The notes: generated from the sequence alone by a model not told the origin. A DNA stretch of 64,000 nt from Dysosmobacter segnis (GCF_014297285.1 NZ_JACOQI010000001.1:372001-436000); one strand, 5' to 3'. Counted from the stretch's first letter, positions 9,053 through 18,584 are shown. Numbers and translations: made by a program.

Positions 9053-11145
9053 TGCGAATCACCTCGTTTAACCTCCGCACCGCCCCGGAGGCGGCGCAGG
9101 CAGGGAGAGGCGTAGAGATCCACCTTTCCCTGAATGGGATTGAGACATAGCGTTACCCGATCCTCTTGCCGGGACAGGGAGATGAGCCCCCGCTCCTGAA
9201 AGACCGTCAGGGCCAGCGCGGCCCGGAGAAAACTGTCGCAGCCGCCTACCTGCGCCGCCAGAGAACGGAGATAGGGCAGCAGATCTGTTTCCAGCTTGCC
9301 CTGCTTCAGGTGCCGGTCCAGAATCCGCCAGAAGGCGGCAAACTGGTCCCGGGAGATCATGAGCCGGGCGGTCTCCTGGGCCGTGAGGGGCTGCTCCCCC
9401 GTCAGGCGGTGCAGCAGGTCCAAGGATTCCGCCTCGTGGCGGCTGGGAGTCAAAGAGGGACGCAGGTCCACCAGCTGCAATTGCAGGGTGGTGGTGCCCC
9501 GGAAGGTATTGGCCTGCAAATAGAAGGCGGCGTCCACCCGGCAGCCGGGCTCCAACTGAGCGGCGGCCTCCGGCATGGAGAAGAAAATGGCGTCAAACCG
9601 GCTGGGACCCTTGCTGAGCCGCAGTTTCAGGTGCTTGCCCTGGCCCACGGCCTGAACGCTGTCCACCGTGGCGCCCAGCAGGGCGAACACCGGGCGGGGA
9701 TTCCCGGAGCCGTAAGGCTCCAATTGGGCCAGATGGTCCACCTGCTCCAGCGTCATATCCGCCGGGTTGGAAATGGCGGCGTCTACCTCCAGACAGCTCA
9801 CCGCCCGCTCACCGCCGGAGGCGGCCTTTACGAAGCGGTTCATCCGCTGGCGGAAGGCAACGATATTTTCTTCGGGAATGGTAAAGCCTGCTGCCAGCTC
9901 GTGACCGCCGAAGCCGTCCAGCAGGTCGGAGCAGGATTCCAGAGCGGAAAACAGGTTGAACCCGCCGTAGGAGCGGCAGGAGCCCTTGCCGGAGCCGTCC
10001 TTCAGATGGATCATGAAGCTGGGGGCGGCGTATTTTTCACTGAGACGGGAGGCTACGATGCCCACCACACCCTGATGCCATTCCTCGCTGGAAAGCACCA
10101 GCGCGTTCCGTTCCTCTGGCCGCAACCGCTCGATCTGGGCGATGGCGTCGGCGCAGATGGACTGCTCCACCGCCTGCCGCTCCCGGTTCAGGTCGCATAG
10201 CTGCTTGGCCAGCTCTTCTGCTTTGACGGGATCGGTCTCCTGCAAAAGGTCCGCAGCCAGATCCGCGGCCCCCATGCGCCCGGCGGCGTTGATCCGGGGG
10301 GAGAGAACGAAGCCGATCTGGATGGAGGTGATGGGCTTGCCCAGCAGCCCTGCCTCTTTCAAAAGGGCATGGATGCCCACAAAATCCGTGTGGTTCAGGG
10401 CGGCAAGGCCGCAGGAGACAATGGTGCGGTTTTCGCCCTCCATCCGCATGACGTCGGCAATGGTGCCGATGGCGGCCAGGGTGCAGTATCGGGCAAACAG
10501 GGCGTTTTCCCGGTCCGGCCCGCCCAGGGCCAGCACCAGCTTCAACGCCACGCCTACGCCGGCCAGGTATTTGAAGGGATAGGTGTCATCCGGACGGTGG
10601 GGGTCCACTACCGCTACGGCCCTGGGGAGGTTTTCCTTACATTCATGGTGATCCGTCACCACCACGTCCATGCCGATGGATGCGGCAAAATCGATCTCCT
10701 CGTTGCCGGTGATCCCGCAGTCCACGGTGATCATCAGGGTGGCGCCCTTGTCCCGCAGGCCCTGGATGGCGTCTTTGGAAAGGCCGTAGCCGTCCTCGAT
10801 CCGCCGGGGGATATAGCGCAGGCACTTGGCACCGCAGTTTTTCAGATAGTCCAGAAGCAGCACCGTGGAGGTGATGCCGTCCACATCGTAATCGCCGAAA
10901 ACAGCGATGGTCTCATCGTTGGCCAGCGCCTTCTGGATCCGGGCCACCGCCTTGTCCATGTCCCGCATGAGCATGGGGGAGATCGTCAGAGAGGTCTCCC
11001 GCTCCAGCGCCTCGGCAGCGGCCTCGGAGGTGGTGATGCCCCGGGCGGCCAGCACCGTGGCCAGCAGACTGGGGTAGCCGGCTTCCTTCAAAAGGGCAGT
11101 GTCCTGTTCTGATGCCGTACCGATATGCCATTTCTGATACTTCAT
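9049..11145 (-). CDS. recJ: Single-stranded-DNA-specific 5'-3' exonuclease RecJ
   Basis: 698 residues. The DHH phosphoesterase core shows VFGDYDVDGITST (motif I), the VVTDHHE motif that names the family, and the DHHA1 GFGGHELAAGFTI segment near residue 430. The remaining C-terminal 200 residues carry the OB-like and regulatory part. RecJ degrades 5'-ended single strands in recombination and repair. The ATG at 11145 is the first gene start after a promoter at 11206-11234. It overlaps relA by 4 bases, a known recJ-relA pairing in Firmicutes. Confidence 0.96.
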   Translation of the reverse strand: MKYQKWHIGTASEQDTALLKEAGYPSLLATVLAARGITTSEAAAEALERETSLTISPMLMRDMDKAVARIQKALANDETIAVFGDYDVDGITSTVLLLDYLKNCGAKCLRYIPRRIEDGYGLSKDAIQGLRDKGATLMITVDCGITGNEEIDFAASIGMDVVVTDHHECKENLPRAVAVVDPHRPDDTYPFKYLAGVGVALKLVLALGGPDRENALFARYCTLAAIGTIADVMRMEGENRTIVSCGLAALNHTDFVGIHALLKEAGLLGKPITSIQIGFVLSPRINAAGRMGAADLAADLLQETDPVKAEELAKQLCDLNRERQAVEQSICADAIAQIERLRPEERNALVLSSEEWHQGVVGIVASRLSEKYAAPSFMIHLKDGSGKGSCRSYGGFNLFSALESCSDLLDGFGGHELAAGFTIPEENIVAFRQRMNRFVKAASGGERAVSCLEVDAAISNPADMTLEQVDHLAQLEPYGSGNPRPVFALLGATVDSVQAVGQGKHLKLRLSKGPSRFDAIFFSMPEAAAQLEPGCRVDAAFYLQANTFRGTTTLQLQLVDLRPSLTPSRHEAESLDLLHRLTGEQPLTAQETARLMISRDQFAAFWRILDRHLKQGKLETDLLPYLRSLAAQVGGCDSFLRAALALTVFQERGLISLSRQEDRVTLCLNPIQGKVDLYASPCLRRLRGGAEVKRGDSQ

Positions 11146-11172
11146 TCGGACACCCCCATTCTCAAATCAGGC

Positions 11173-11189
11173 GGAACAAACAATGTTCC
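11173..11189. promoter_or_regulatory. 17-bp palindrome in the recJ leader
   Basis: GGAACA-N5-TGTTCC is a perfect inverted repeat between the recJ -10 box and start codon, where a bound repressor would block transcription. It does not fit the Firmicutes LexA box (GAAC-N4-GTTC), so no regulator is assigned. Confidence 0.35.
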
Positions 11190-11205
11190 ACATTAACAAA
11201 CATAC

Positions 11206-11234
11206 AGTATAACAGAAAAACACCGGAAGGTAAA
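11206..11234 (-). promoter_or_regulatory. Sigma-A promoter for the recJ-relA group
   Basis: Read on the minus strand, TTTACC and TATACT are separated by 17 bases, about 60 bases upstream of the recJ start. The -10 is good, the -35 fair. Confidence 0.5.
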
Positions 11235-11344
11235 GCACATATTTATACAGAAAGGGAATGTTTCGGCGGCTGAGACTGCTGATTTTTCGATTTCCCGGAC
11301 AGAACGGGCCATCTTCAACTGAATATGCGGCCGGAAACGCAAAA

Positions 11345-11378
11345 AGCCAGCGCTCCCGTAAGGGAACGCTGGCAAGGT
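11345..11378 (-). terminator. Terminator of the Na/Pi cotransporter gene
   Basis: GCCAGCG-C-TCCC, loop GTAA, then GGGA-A-CGCTGGC (11345-11372); minus-strand reading ends in GGCTTTTTG. It sits directly after the stop of the minus-strand transporter gene. Confidence 0.8.
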
Positions 11379-11381
11379 TTC

Positions 11382-13154
11382 TTATTCGGCAGGCTGGTCC
11401 TCTGAGGTTTCCGCAGGCAGGACGTACCGGCTCAGGTTCTGCTGAAGCTGGAAGGAGAACTCGTCATTCTTCTTCAGATTGTGGAGATAGGCGTGGGAGG
11501 CGGCCTGTTTTTCCTGCTCCTCAATGACGCTGACAGCGATGTTGGAGCAATGATCGCCCACACGCTCGGCATTGTTCAGCAGATCGTTGAGGATGAAACC
11601 GAGTTGGATGGTGCACTGGCCGCTTTGGAGCCGCCGGATGTGACGGCTGCGGATCTCCTCCGTAAGGAGGTCCATAGTTTCCTCCAGAGGTTCCACCTGC
11701 CGGGCCATCTGGGGATCGTCCGACTGGAAGCTGCGCAGGGCGCTGTTCAGCAGATCCTCCAGCAGGGAGGTCAGCACATCCACCTCTTCCCGGGCAATGG
11801 GGGAGAAGGCCAGTTGCTTTTCGTGAAGCTCCTTGGCGGATTCCTGCAGGTTCAGAGCATGGTCGCCGATGCGCTCAAAGTCTCCGATGGCGTGAAGCAG
11901 GCGGGAGACGGTGCGCATATCGGCGGAGGAGGTGCCGTGCTGGGAGATCTGGACCAGGTAGCCGCCCAGACGGTCCTCGTAGGTGTCCAGCTTGTCCTCG
12001 TTGGCCAGGATCTGCTCCTCCCGGCTGCCGTCATACTGAATGAACTGGGCCAGAGCCAGCTGCATGCTTTCCAGCGCCAGAGCGCCCATGCAGTTGGTCA
12101 TGACGGCGCATTCGCTGACAGCCACGCCGGGGGTCCGCATCAGCCGGGGGTCCAGGAAGGCGAAGTCAGAGGGCTTGTCCTCCGTGGAGATCACCTTGTT
12201 GGCAAGGCGCTCCAACTGCCGGCTGAAGGGCAGCAGCACAAGGGTGGTGCAGACATTGAAGATCGTGTGGCAGAATGCGATGCCAACAGCGCCGATGGGC
12301 TCTGTCAGGAAGGGCAGATTCAGGAACATCTCGCCGCCAAACAGGGCCAGCAGACCCAGAGCGGTGCCGATGAGGTTGAAGGAGATGTGGATGACGGACA
12401 CCCGCTTGGCATTGCGGCTGACGCCGATAGAGGAGATCAGAGCCGTAACGCAGGTGCCGATGTTCTGGCCCATGATGATGGGGATAGCGATGCCGTAGGT
12501 GACGGAGCCGGTCATGGCCAGTGCCTGCAAAATGCCAACGGAGGCGGCGGAGGACTGGATGATGCCGGTGAAGGCGGCGCCTACCAGCACACCCAGGAAG
12601 GGATTGGTGAAGGCAGTCATGAAGTGGGTGAAGCCCGGCATATCTGCCAGCGGAGACACCGCACCGCTCATCAGCTCCATGCCGTACATTAGAATAGAGA
12701 AGCCCATCATCACCCGGCCCACGTCCCGGCGGCGCTGCCGCTTGGAGCCCATAATGAGCAGAATACCGATCAAAGCCAGCAGGGGGGAGAAATTCTTGGG
12801 CTTGAGGAAGTTGACAAAGAAGTTCTCGCTTTCGATGCCGGTGAGGGACAGCAGCCACGCTGTCAGGGTGGTGCCGATATTGGAACCCATGATGATGCCG
12901 ATGGTCTGTCCGATCTCCATGACACCGGAGTTCACCAGACCCACCAGCATGACCGTCATAGCGGAGGAGGACTGAATGGCGATGGTGATGCCGGCGCCCA
13001 GCAGCAGACTTTTGATGGGGTTGGAAGTCATGCGCTTGAGCAGCCGCTCCAGCTTGCCGCCGGCCATTTTTTCCAGACTTTTGGACATGACCGTCATGCC
13101 ATATAAGAAGAAGGCCAGCCCTCCGCACAGGGTAAAGAGAGAGAAAATGTTCAT
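11382..13154 (-). CDS. Na/Pi cotransporter (NptA-like) with C-terminal PhoU domain
   Basis: 590 residues. The N-terminal 330 residues are membrane-spanning with the two inverted repeats of the Na/Pi-cotransporter family, each containing the QSS motif (AIQSSSAMTVMLVGLVNSG and GIIQSSAASVGILQALAMTG). The C-terminal 220 residues are a soluble helical PhoU-like domain (LHAIGDFERIGDHALNL and NNAERVGDHCSNIAV, both with the E/DxxRxxD metal motif). It imports phosphate with sodium and may be regulated through the PhoU domain. The start at 13154 was chosen for its AAAGGGATC site; the in-frame extension to 13205 has none. It stands alone, with its own terminator. Confidence 0.92.
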   Translation of the reverse strand: MNIFSLFTLCGGLAFFLYGMTVMSKSLEKMAGGKLERLLKRMTSNPIKSLLLGAGITIAIQSSSAMTVMLVGLVNSGVMEIGQTIGIIMGSNIGTTLTAWLLSLTGIESENFFVNFLKPKNFSPLLALIGILLIMGSKRQRRRDVGRVMMGFSILMYGMELMSGAVSPLADMPGFTHFMTAFTNPFLGVLVGAAFTGIIQSSAASVGILQALAMTGSVTYGIAIPIIMGQNIGTCVTALISSIGVSRNAKRVSVIHISFNLIGTALGLLALFGGEMFLNLPFLTEPIGAVGIAFCHTIFNVCTTLVLLPFSRQLERLANKVISTEDKPSDFAFLDPRLMRTPGVAVSECAVMTNCMGALALESMQLALAQFIQYDGSREEQILANEDKLDTYEDRLGGYLVQISQHGTSSADMRTVSRLLHAIGDFERIGDHALNLQESAKELHEKQLAFSPIAREEVDVLTSLLEDLLNSALRSFQSDDPQMARQVEPLEETMDLLTEEIRSRHIRRLQSGQCTIQLGFILNDLLNNAERVGDHCSNIAVSVIEEQEKQAASHAYLHNLKKNDEFSFQLQQNLSRYVLPAETSEDQPAE

Positions 13155-13455
13155 ATCAGATCCCTTTCTGCCCGAAGTATCCATCGGACCAGGTATGCAT
13201 CTCATTTATAGTATGACATTCTATTCCTGATTATAAGTGGTAAAGCGGGGATGTGGCTATTGACAAAGCGGACAAAAAAACGGAGAAAACCAACGGCAAG
13301 ACATACTGTGTGCGCAAACTGACCAAAGAATGTCCGCGGCAGACATACGATGCGCTGCAGCCTGAAACCAGCCATAAATCGTGATGGTATATTCATAAGT
13401 ACGGTTAATGCCTGCGGCGGCTGACTCCCCGAATGGACTGTGAAAAGTGCCAAAC

Positions 13456-13468
13456 GAAAACGATTTTC
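13456..13468. promoter_or_regulatory. Possible LacI-type operator upstream of the sugar transporter
   Basis: GAAAA-CGA-TTTTC is a perfect short palindrome with the central CG typical of LacI/GalR operators, about 44 bases upstream of the -35 box at 13512. The rest of the 13155-13607 gap shows no gene. No LacI regulator is encoded nearby, so this is weak. Confidence 0.3.
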
Positions 13469-13511
13469 CATGTGCACGATAACAGTTTTACACTTTGAGC
13501 AAAGTTTAAGA

Positions 13512-13540
13512 TTGAATGTTTGCCATGTTTGTGCTAAATT
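13512..13540 (+). promoter_or_regulatory. Promoter of the sugar/inositol transporter operon
   Basis: TTGAAT and TAAATT separated by 17 bases, about 70 bases before the binding-protein ATG. Confidence 0.5.
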
Positions 13541-13607
13541 AATACTGTCAGGAATTCGGCTTTTTGCCGGAAACATCCTGAAAAAAATGAAAAGGAGCAA
13601 ATGAAGA

Positions 13608-14612
13608 ATGAAGAAGTTGTTTGCACTGTCTCTCGCACTGGTAATGACTTTGTCTCTGGCTGCCTGCGGCGGCAAGAAGACCGAGGCCCCTGCCGACACC
13701 GAGAACAAGACCGGGACCGAGACCGAGACCCCCACTACCGGCGATGTCAAGGTCGCTGTTGTCCTGAAGACCCTGGCCTCTGAGTACTGGGGCTATGTGG
13801 AGGCCGGCTGCAAGGCCGCCGGTGATGATCTGGGTGTTGACGTGGTCGTGGTTGGCCCCGGCGCTGAGAGCGATATCGAGGGTCAGGTTTCCATGATCGA
13901 GCAGCAGATCGGCGCTGGCTGCGACGCCATCGTCTGCGCTCCCAACGATGCTGGTGCCGCTCAGGGCGCTCTGCAGGCTGCCATCGACGCTGGTATCCCC
14001 GTGCTGGCTGTTGACACCAACGTTGGCATCGCTGGCCAGACCTCTTTCGTGGGCACCTCCAACGTGGACGCTGCTTATGAGGGCGGCAAGTGGGCCATCG
14101 AGCAGGCCGGTACCGACGCCAAGGCCGTTATCATCTACGGTCAGGAAGGCGACAACACCTCCAACATGCGTATGGAAGGCTATGAGAAGGCCTGCACCGA
14201 GGCTGGCGTGGAAGTTCTGGCCAAGCTGTCCGGCAACAACCTGACCGACGGCGCTACCAAGGCCATGGAAGACCTGCTGAGCGCTTATCCCGATCAGATC
14301 GACATCGTGCTCTGCCACAATGACGATACCGCTATCGGCGCTATGAACGCCTGCAAGTCCGCCGGCGTGTCTGACATCACCATCGTTGGCTTCGACGGCA
14401 ACGCTTCCGCCGTGAAGCTGATCCTGGACGGCGAGCTGGTGAAGGCTACCGTCGCTCAGCAGCCCTATGAGATGGGCTATCAGGTGGTCGAGGCTGCCGT
14501 GAAGGCTGTCAAGCTCGAGCCCGTTGACGAAGTCATCAATGCTCCCGTTCAGGTCGTTACCGCTGAGAACGGCCAGGCTTACCTGGACAACCTGGAGGCC
14601 ATGAAGGGCTAA
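13608..14612 (+). CDS. Sugar ABC transporter substrate-binding lipoprotein (RbsB-like)
   Basis: 334 residues. The lipoprotein signal MKKLFALSLALVMTLSLAAC has its lipobox Cys at residue 20, followed by an acidic Thr/Glu linker and a two-lobed periplasmic-binding-protein fold of the RbsB/LacI type (VAVVLKTLASEYWG, DAIVCAPNDAGAAQGAL, GIPVLAVDTNVG, IVLCHNDDTAIGAMNA, ITIVGFDGNASA). It captures a pentose, hexose or cyclitol outside the cell and delivers it to the permease. The downstream inositol-dehydrogenase-like gene suggests myo-inositol, which is inference. Preferred-codon use is strong, as expected of an abundant protein. A 16-bp hairpin follows the gene. Confidence 0.92.
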   Translation: MKKLFALSLALVMTLSLAACGGKKTEAPADTENKTGTETETPTTGDVKVAVVLKTLASEYWGYVEAGCKAAGDDLGVDVVVVGPGAESDIEGQVSMIEQQIGAGCDAIVCAPNDAGAAQGALQAAIDAGIPVLAVDTNVGIAGQTSFVGTSNVDAAYEGGKWAIEQAGTDAKAVIIYGQEGDNTSNMRMEGYEKACTEAGVEVLAKLSGNNLTDGATKAMEDLLSAYPDQIDIVLCHNDDTAIGAMNACKSAGVSDITIVGFDGNASAVKLILDGELVKATVAQQPYEMGYQVVEAAVKAVKLEPVDEVINAPVQVVTAENGQAYLDNLEAMKG

Positions 14613-14652
14613 TTCAGCCTGACTGCTATCCATAGCTGAAAAGCGAAAAAGC

Positions 14653-14689
14653 CGGAATACAGCGGCAGGTTTTCTGCCGCTGTATTCCG
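14653..14689 (+). promoter_or_regulatory. Strong intercistronic hairpin after the binding-protein gene
   Basis: A perfect 16-bp stem (CGGAATACAGCGGCAG at 14653-14668 with its complement at 14674-14689) and 5-base loop. No T tract follows, so it more likely protects the binding-protein mRNA 3' end and lowers downstream expression than fully terminates. The rest of 14690-14941 shows no gene. Confidence 0.55.
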
Positions 14690-14941
14690 AAAAGCCGATC
14701 ATGCGCGTGCCTGCAAGCGGAAACCTGATGGGTTCCCACGGCGGAACGGAAAATTTTCGGCACGCCGGGATCTGGCAGGAACCATTCTCTGTCTGATCCC
14801 GGTTACAATACGCACAGAAGAAAACGATTAAACAGCAAGCACATTTCAACGAAAATGACCCCGGGAATCGGGATCGAGAGAGCGCTTCCGCTGCGGTGGG
14901 AGCGGTTCGAAAATCAGGAAAAACAGAAACGAGGTAATTCC

Positions 14942-16444
14942 ATGAGCGAGTATGTTGTCGAACTGAAACATATTACCAAACGTTTTCCTGGTGTTGTCGC
15001 GTTAAAAGATATGTCTATCGGCATCAGACCCGGTGAGATCCACGGTCTGATCGGAGAAAACGGCGCAGGTAAATCCACCTTGATCAAGGTGCTCACCGGC
15101 GTTCATACTCCGGAAGAAGGGGAAATCTTTGTGGACGGCCAGAAGGTCGTTTTCAAAAACCCTGTTCAGTCCCGCGAGGCAGGCATCGCCTGTGTGTATC
15201 AGGAGCTGAACATCGTCAAGCAGCTGCCTGTCACGGATAACGTTTTTATGGGGCGTGCCGTTAAGAAGGGATTGCTGCTGGATTATCCCCGGATGCACGC
15301 CGAGGCGGAAGAAGCGCTGAAAACACTGGGACATCCGGAGATCAACGTCCACCTGGAGTGCGGTAAGCTGGGCGTGGGTCAGCAGCAGATGGTGGAGATC
15401 GCCAAGGCTGTGTCCCTGGATGCCAAGCTCATTATTATGGATGAGCCCACTTCTTCTTTGGGTAAGGAAGAGATCGAGCAGTTGATGGAGACCGTCCGGG
15501 GCCTGAAGGCCAAGGGCGTGGCCATCCTGTTCGTGTCACATAAACTGGAAGAGCTCTTTGAGCTCTGCGACCGTGTGACCGTCATGCGTGACGGCGAACA
15601 CATCATCACCGAGGATACCGTGAACCTCACGGAGGACTCCCTCATCAACGCCATGGTGGGCCGTACTCTGGATAACCTGTATCCCAAGGAATTCGGCACC
15701 AAGGGCGAGGTGTGGCTGGAGGCCAAGGGCCTCAACGAGGCCGGCGTCCTGCACGATGTCAGCTTTAAGGCCCACGCGGGCCAGATCACAGGCTTTGCGG
15801 GCCTCGTCGGCGCAGGCCGCACGGAGACCATGCGGGCGGTGTTCGGCGCTGACAAGCTGGACAGCGGCGAGATCTACGTCAAGGGCGAGAAGGTACATAT
15901 CAGAACGCCGAAGGACGCCATCAAGAGAAAGATCGCCTTCCTGACAGAGGACCGTAAGGGTCAGGGCCTGGTGCTCAACCTGGATGTGCGGACCAATCTG
16001 GTCTTGGCCAATATGAAGGGCTTCTCCAACGGTCCCTTCTTGGACAAGGACCGCATTGAGCAGGCGGGCAATGACAATGTCAGCGCCCTGAAGATCAAGA
16101 CCCCCTCCCTGAATGAGGTCGTCGGTCAGCTGTCCGGCGGCAACCAGCAGAAGGTGGTTATCGGCAAGTGGGTCAATACCGACGCCGACATCTTTATTTT
16201 CGATGAGCCCACCCGTGGTATCGACGTGGGCGCCAAGATCGAGGTTTACCGGGTCATGAACGATCTGGTGAAGGCCGGCAAGTGCGTCATCATGGTCTCC
16301 TCCGAGCTGCCGGAGATCCTGGCTATGAGCGACCATGTGGTAGTTATGCGCGGCGGCCGAGTGATGGCTGATATTGACCGGGACACGCCGCACTTCAATT
16401 CCGAAGACATCATGAAAGCGGCCTGGGGAGGAGAATTAGACTGA
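14942..16444 (+). CDS. Sugar ABC transporter ATP-binding protein (RbsA/MglA-like, two ABC domains)
   Basis: 500 residues with two tandem ABC cassettes, as in RbsA, MglA and XylG. The first has Walker A GLIGENGAGKST and a Walker B LIIMDEPTSSL after a short GVGQQQMVEIAKA signature. The second has a degenerate P-loop (GFAGLVGAGRTE), the signature LSGGNQQKVVIGKW and Walker B FIFDEPTRGIDVG. It energises uptake with the permease next door. The ATG at 14942 follows a GAGGT site; an in-frame extension to 14855 has neither a good RBS nor family similarity. The stop is followed one base later by the permease ATG. Confidence 0.95.
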   Translation: MSEYVVELKHITKRFPGVVALKDMSIGIRPGEIHGLIGENGAGKSTLIKVLTGVHTPEEGEIFVDGQKVVFKNPVQSREAGIACVYQELNIVKQLPVTDNVFMGRAVKKGLLLDYPRMHAEAEEALKTLGHPEINVHLECGKLGVGQQQMVEIAKAVSLDAKLIIMDEPTSSLGKEEIEQLMETVRGLKAKGVAILFVSHKLEELFELCDRVTVMRDGEHIITEDTVNLTEDSLINAMVGRTLDNLYPKEFGTKGEVWLEAKGLNEAGVLHDVSFKAHAGQITGFAGLVGAGRTETMRAVFGADKLDSGEIYVKGEKVHIRTPKDAIKRKIAFLTEDRKGQGLVLNLDVRTNLVLANMKGFSNGPFLDKDRIEQAGNDNVSALKIKTPSLNEVVGQLSGGNQQKVVIGKWVNTDADIFIFDEPTRGIDVGAKIEVYRVMNDLVKAGKCVIMVSSELPEILAMSDHVVVMRGGRVMADIDRDTPHFNSEDIMKAAWGGELD

Positions 16445-16445
16445 T

Positions 16446-17471
16446 ATGAAAAACACGAAAATGAAAGAGCTTCTGCAAAAGCTCGGTACACTGGTGGCCC
16501 TTGCCATCCTGGTTTTGATTTTCTGCATCACCATGCCGGACAAGTTCATGAAGGTCGGTAACTTCATGAATATCCTGAAGCAGGCATCCATTAACTGCCT
16601 GATCGCTTCCGGTATGTTGTGCGCCCTGATTACCGCCGGTATCGACCTGTCCGTTGGCTCCAACTGCGTGCTGTGCACCTGCACCATCGGCGTTATGGTC
16701 CAGTCCGGCATCACGAACCCCTTCCTGCTGGTGCTCTGCGGCCTGGCCGTCAGCACCCTGGCCGGCTTCATCAACGGCACGCTGCTGACCCGTCTGGATC
16801 TGCCCCATCCCTTCGTGTCCACCATGGGCATGAAGAACGTGCTGTGGGGCCTGGCACTGGTCATCACCGGTTCCAAGTCCATTGCCTTCACCAACACCGG
16901 CATTGACGGCCTCATGTGGATCGGCGGCGGCTCTCTGTTCACCACCTATTATGAGGGCACCACCAAGGTGAAGTTCCCCGGTATCCCCTTCAGCTTCATT
17001 CTGGTTATCATTGTGTTCATCATCTTTGATATCTTCCTGCGCAAGACCGCTCTGGGCCGCCAGATCTACTGCGTGGGCGGCAACCCCGAGGCAGCCCGTC
17101 TATCCGGTATCCCCTCCAAAAACGTGCTGACCTTCGTTTACACCCTGTCCGGCTTCATGGCCGGTATGGCTGGTATCGTGTCTGTTGGCCGTCTGGCTTC
17201 CGCTAACGGCAACGCCGGTTCCACCTATGATAACGACGCCATCGCAGCCTGCATCGTGGGCGGCGCTTCCTTCACCGGCGGCAAGGGCACCATCTGGGGC
17301 ACCCTGATCGGCGCTCTGCTGATGGCTGTTATCCGCAACGGCCTGAACCTGGCCGGTGCCAAGAACGATGTCCAGTACATCGTCATCGGCTCTGTTATCA
17401 TTCTGGCCGTTACCATCGACGTCTTCCGTAATAAGATGGAGGCCAAGGCCCGTAAGATGGCTGCACAGTAA
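16446..17471 (+). CDS. Sugar ABC transporter permease (RbsC-like)
   Basis: 341 residues with 8-10 hydrophobic segments and the BPD_transp_2 family pattern (GIDLSVGSNCVLCTCTIGVM near residue 65, GGNPEAARLSGIP in the coupling region, GGASFTGGKGTIWGTLIGAL near the C-terminus). It forms the membrane channel, presumably as a homodimer, for the cyclitol/sugar taken up by the preceding two proteins. It is adjacent to the ATPase gene and followed by a strong terminator. Confidence 0.94.
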   Translation: MKNTKMKELLQKLGTLVALAILVLIFCITMPDKFMKVGNFMNILKQASINCLIASGMLCALITAGIDLSVGSNCVLCTCTIGVMVQSGITNPFLLVLCGLAVSTLAGFINGTLLTRLDLPHPFVSTMGMKNVLWGLALVITGSKSIAFTNTGIDGLMWIGGGSLFTTYYEGTTKVKFPGIPFSFILVIIVFIIFDIFLRKTALGRQIYCVGGNPEAARLSGIPSKNVLTFVYTLSGFMAGMAGIVSVGRLASANGNAGSTYDNDAIAACIVGGASFTGGKGTIWGTLIGALLMAVIRNGLNLAGAKNDVQYIVIGSVIILAVTIDVFRNKMEAKARKMAAQ

Positions 17472-17500
17472 ACCGTCCCCCGGACGCACTGTTGAGTTGA

Positions 17501-17537
17501 ATTACGCCGCCGCGAAAGCGGCGGCGTAATTTTATTT
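17501..17537 (+). terminator. Terminator after the ABC permease
   Basis: A perfect 13-bp stem ATTACGCCGCCGC, loop GAAA, then its complement and TTTATTT. Confidence 0.85.
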
Positions 17538-17570
17538 GGAACCGATCAAGTTGAATGGAAGGAGACGCTT

Positions 17571-18584
17571 ATGAAGGAACTGCGTGTTGGCATTGCCGGT
17601 CTGGGACGGCTGGGCCGGGTCCATGCTGCCAACCTTGCCCACAAGATTCCCGGCGCGGTCCTGACGGCGGCCTGCGTGCCCGGCGCGGACAGTCAGGCTT
17701 ATGCCCGTCAGGAATTGGGACTTGAAAAGGTGTACGGCGATTTCAGGGAGATGGTCGCCGACCCGGAGCTGGACGCGGTGGCCATCGTGTCCCCCTCCGG
17801 AGAGCACTGCTGGCAGATCGAGGCGGCGCTGGATGCGGGAAAGCACGTGTTTTCCGAAAAGCCTCTGGGCGTTACGATGGAACAGTGCCTTCAGGCGGAG
17901 GCCGCCGTGGCCCGGCACCCGGAATTGGTGTGTATGCTGGGCTTTATGCGGCGCTATGACAAGTCCTACGCCTATGCCAAGGAAAAAATCGCCGCCGGGG
18001 CCATCGGCACGCCGTATCTGGTGAAATCCACCGGCATCGACCCGGAAGCCGTGGTGGAGGGGGCCATCCGGTACAGCGGGACCTCCGGCGGGATCTTCCT
18101 GGATTCCGCTATTCACGATATGGATCTGATGCGCTGGTTTCTGGGGAGCGAGGCTGCGGAGGTCTACGCTATGGGCTGCACCTTTAAGCATCCGGCTTTT
18201 CAGGACGCCGGGGACGATGAGACCGGCGTCGCCGTCTACAAATTCAAAAACGGCGCTATGGGCATGGTCCATGTGGGCCGCACCGCCCCCTACGGCTACC
18301 ATATCGAAACGGAGATCGTAGGCACGGAGGGCACGATCCGCATTTCTGCCGTGCCGGAGAAGAACCGGGCTATGGTCTACGATGTGAATGGCGCCCGAAC
18401 CGAATGTGTGGAATCCTTCCCGGAGCGGTTTGCGGAGGCATACCTCACGGAAATGGAGGAATTTGTCCGCTGCGTCCGGGAAGGGCGGAAGCCGGATACC
18501 GGCGTGGCGGACGGCATCTATGCCACACGGGTGGGCTACGCCACCACGGAGGCGTGGAAAACCGGGAAGATCGTCAAAATCTGA
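17571..18584 (+). CDS. Gfo/Idh/MocA oxidoreductase, inositol 2-dehydrogenase-like
   Basis: 337 residues. The N-terminal Rossmann fold has VGIAGLGRLGRVHAANLA for NAD(P) binding, then the family's EKPLGVTMEQ (catalytic-site Lys of the EKP motif, near residue 98) and the C-terminal domain with GGIFLDSAIHDMDLMRWFLG, where Asp and His form the active site as in IolG. It likely oxidises the imported cyclitol or sugar at C2 with NAD. Its place just after a sugar ABC operon supports myo-inositol or scyllo-inositol, but no other iol genes are in view, so the pathway is incomplete here. GGAAGGAG precedes the ATG. Confidence 0.85.
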   Translation: MKELRVGIAGLGRLGRVHAANLAHKIPGAVLTAACVPGADSQAYARQELGLEKVYGDFREMVADPELDAVAIVSPSGEHCWQIEAALDAGKHVFSEKPLGVTMEQCLQAEAAVARHPELVCMLGFMRRYDKSYAYAKEKIAAGAIGTPYLVKSTGIDPEAVVEGAIRYSGTSGGIFLDSAIHDMDLMRWFLGSEAAEVYAMGCTFKHPAFQDAGDDETGVAVYKFKNGAMGMVHVGRTAPYGYHIETEIVGTEGTIRISAVPEKNRAMVYDVNGARTECVESFPERFAEAYLTEMEEFVRCVREGRKPDTGVADGIYATRVGYATTEAWKTGKIVKI

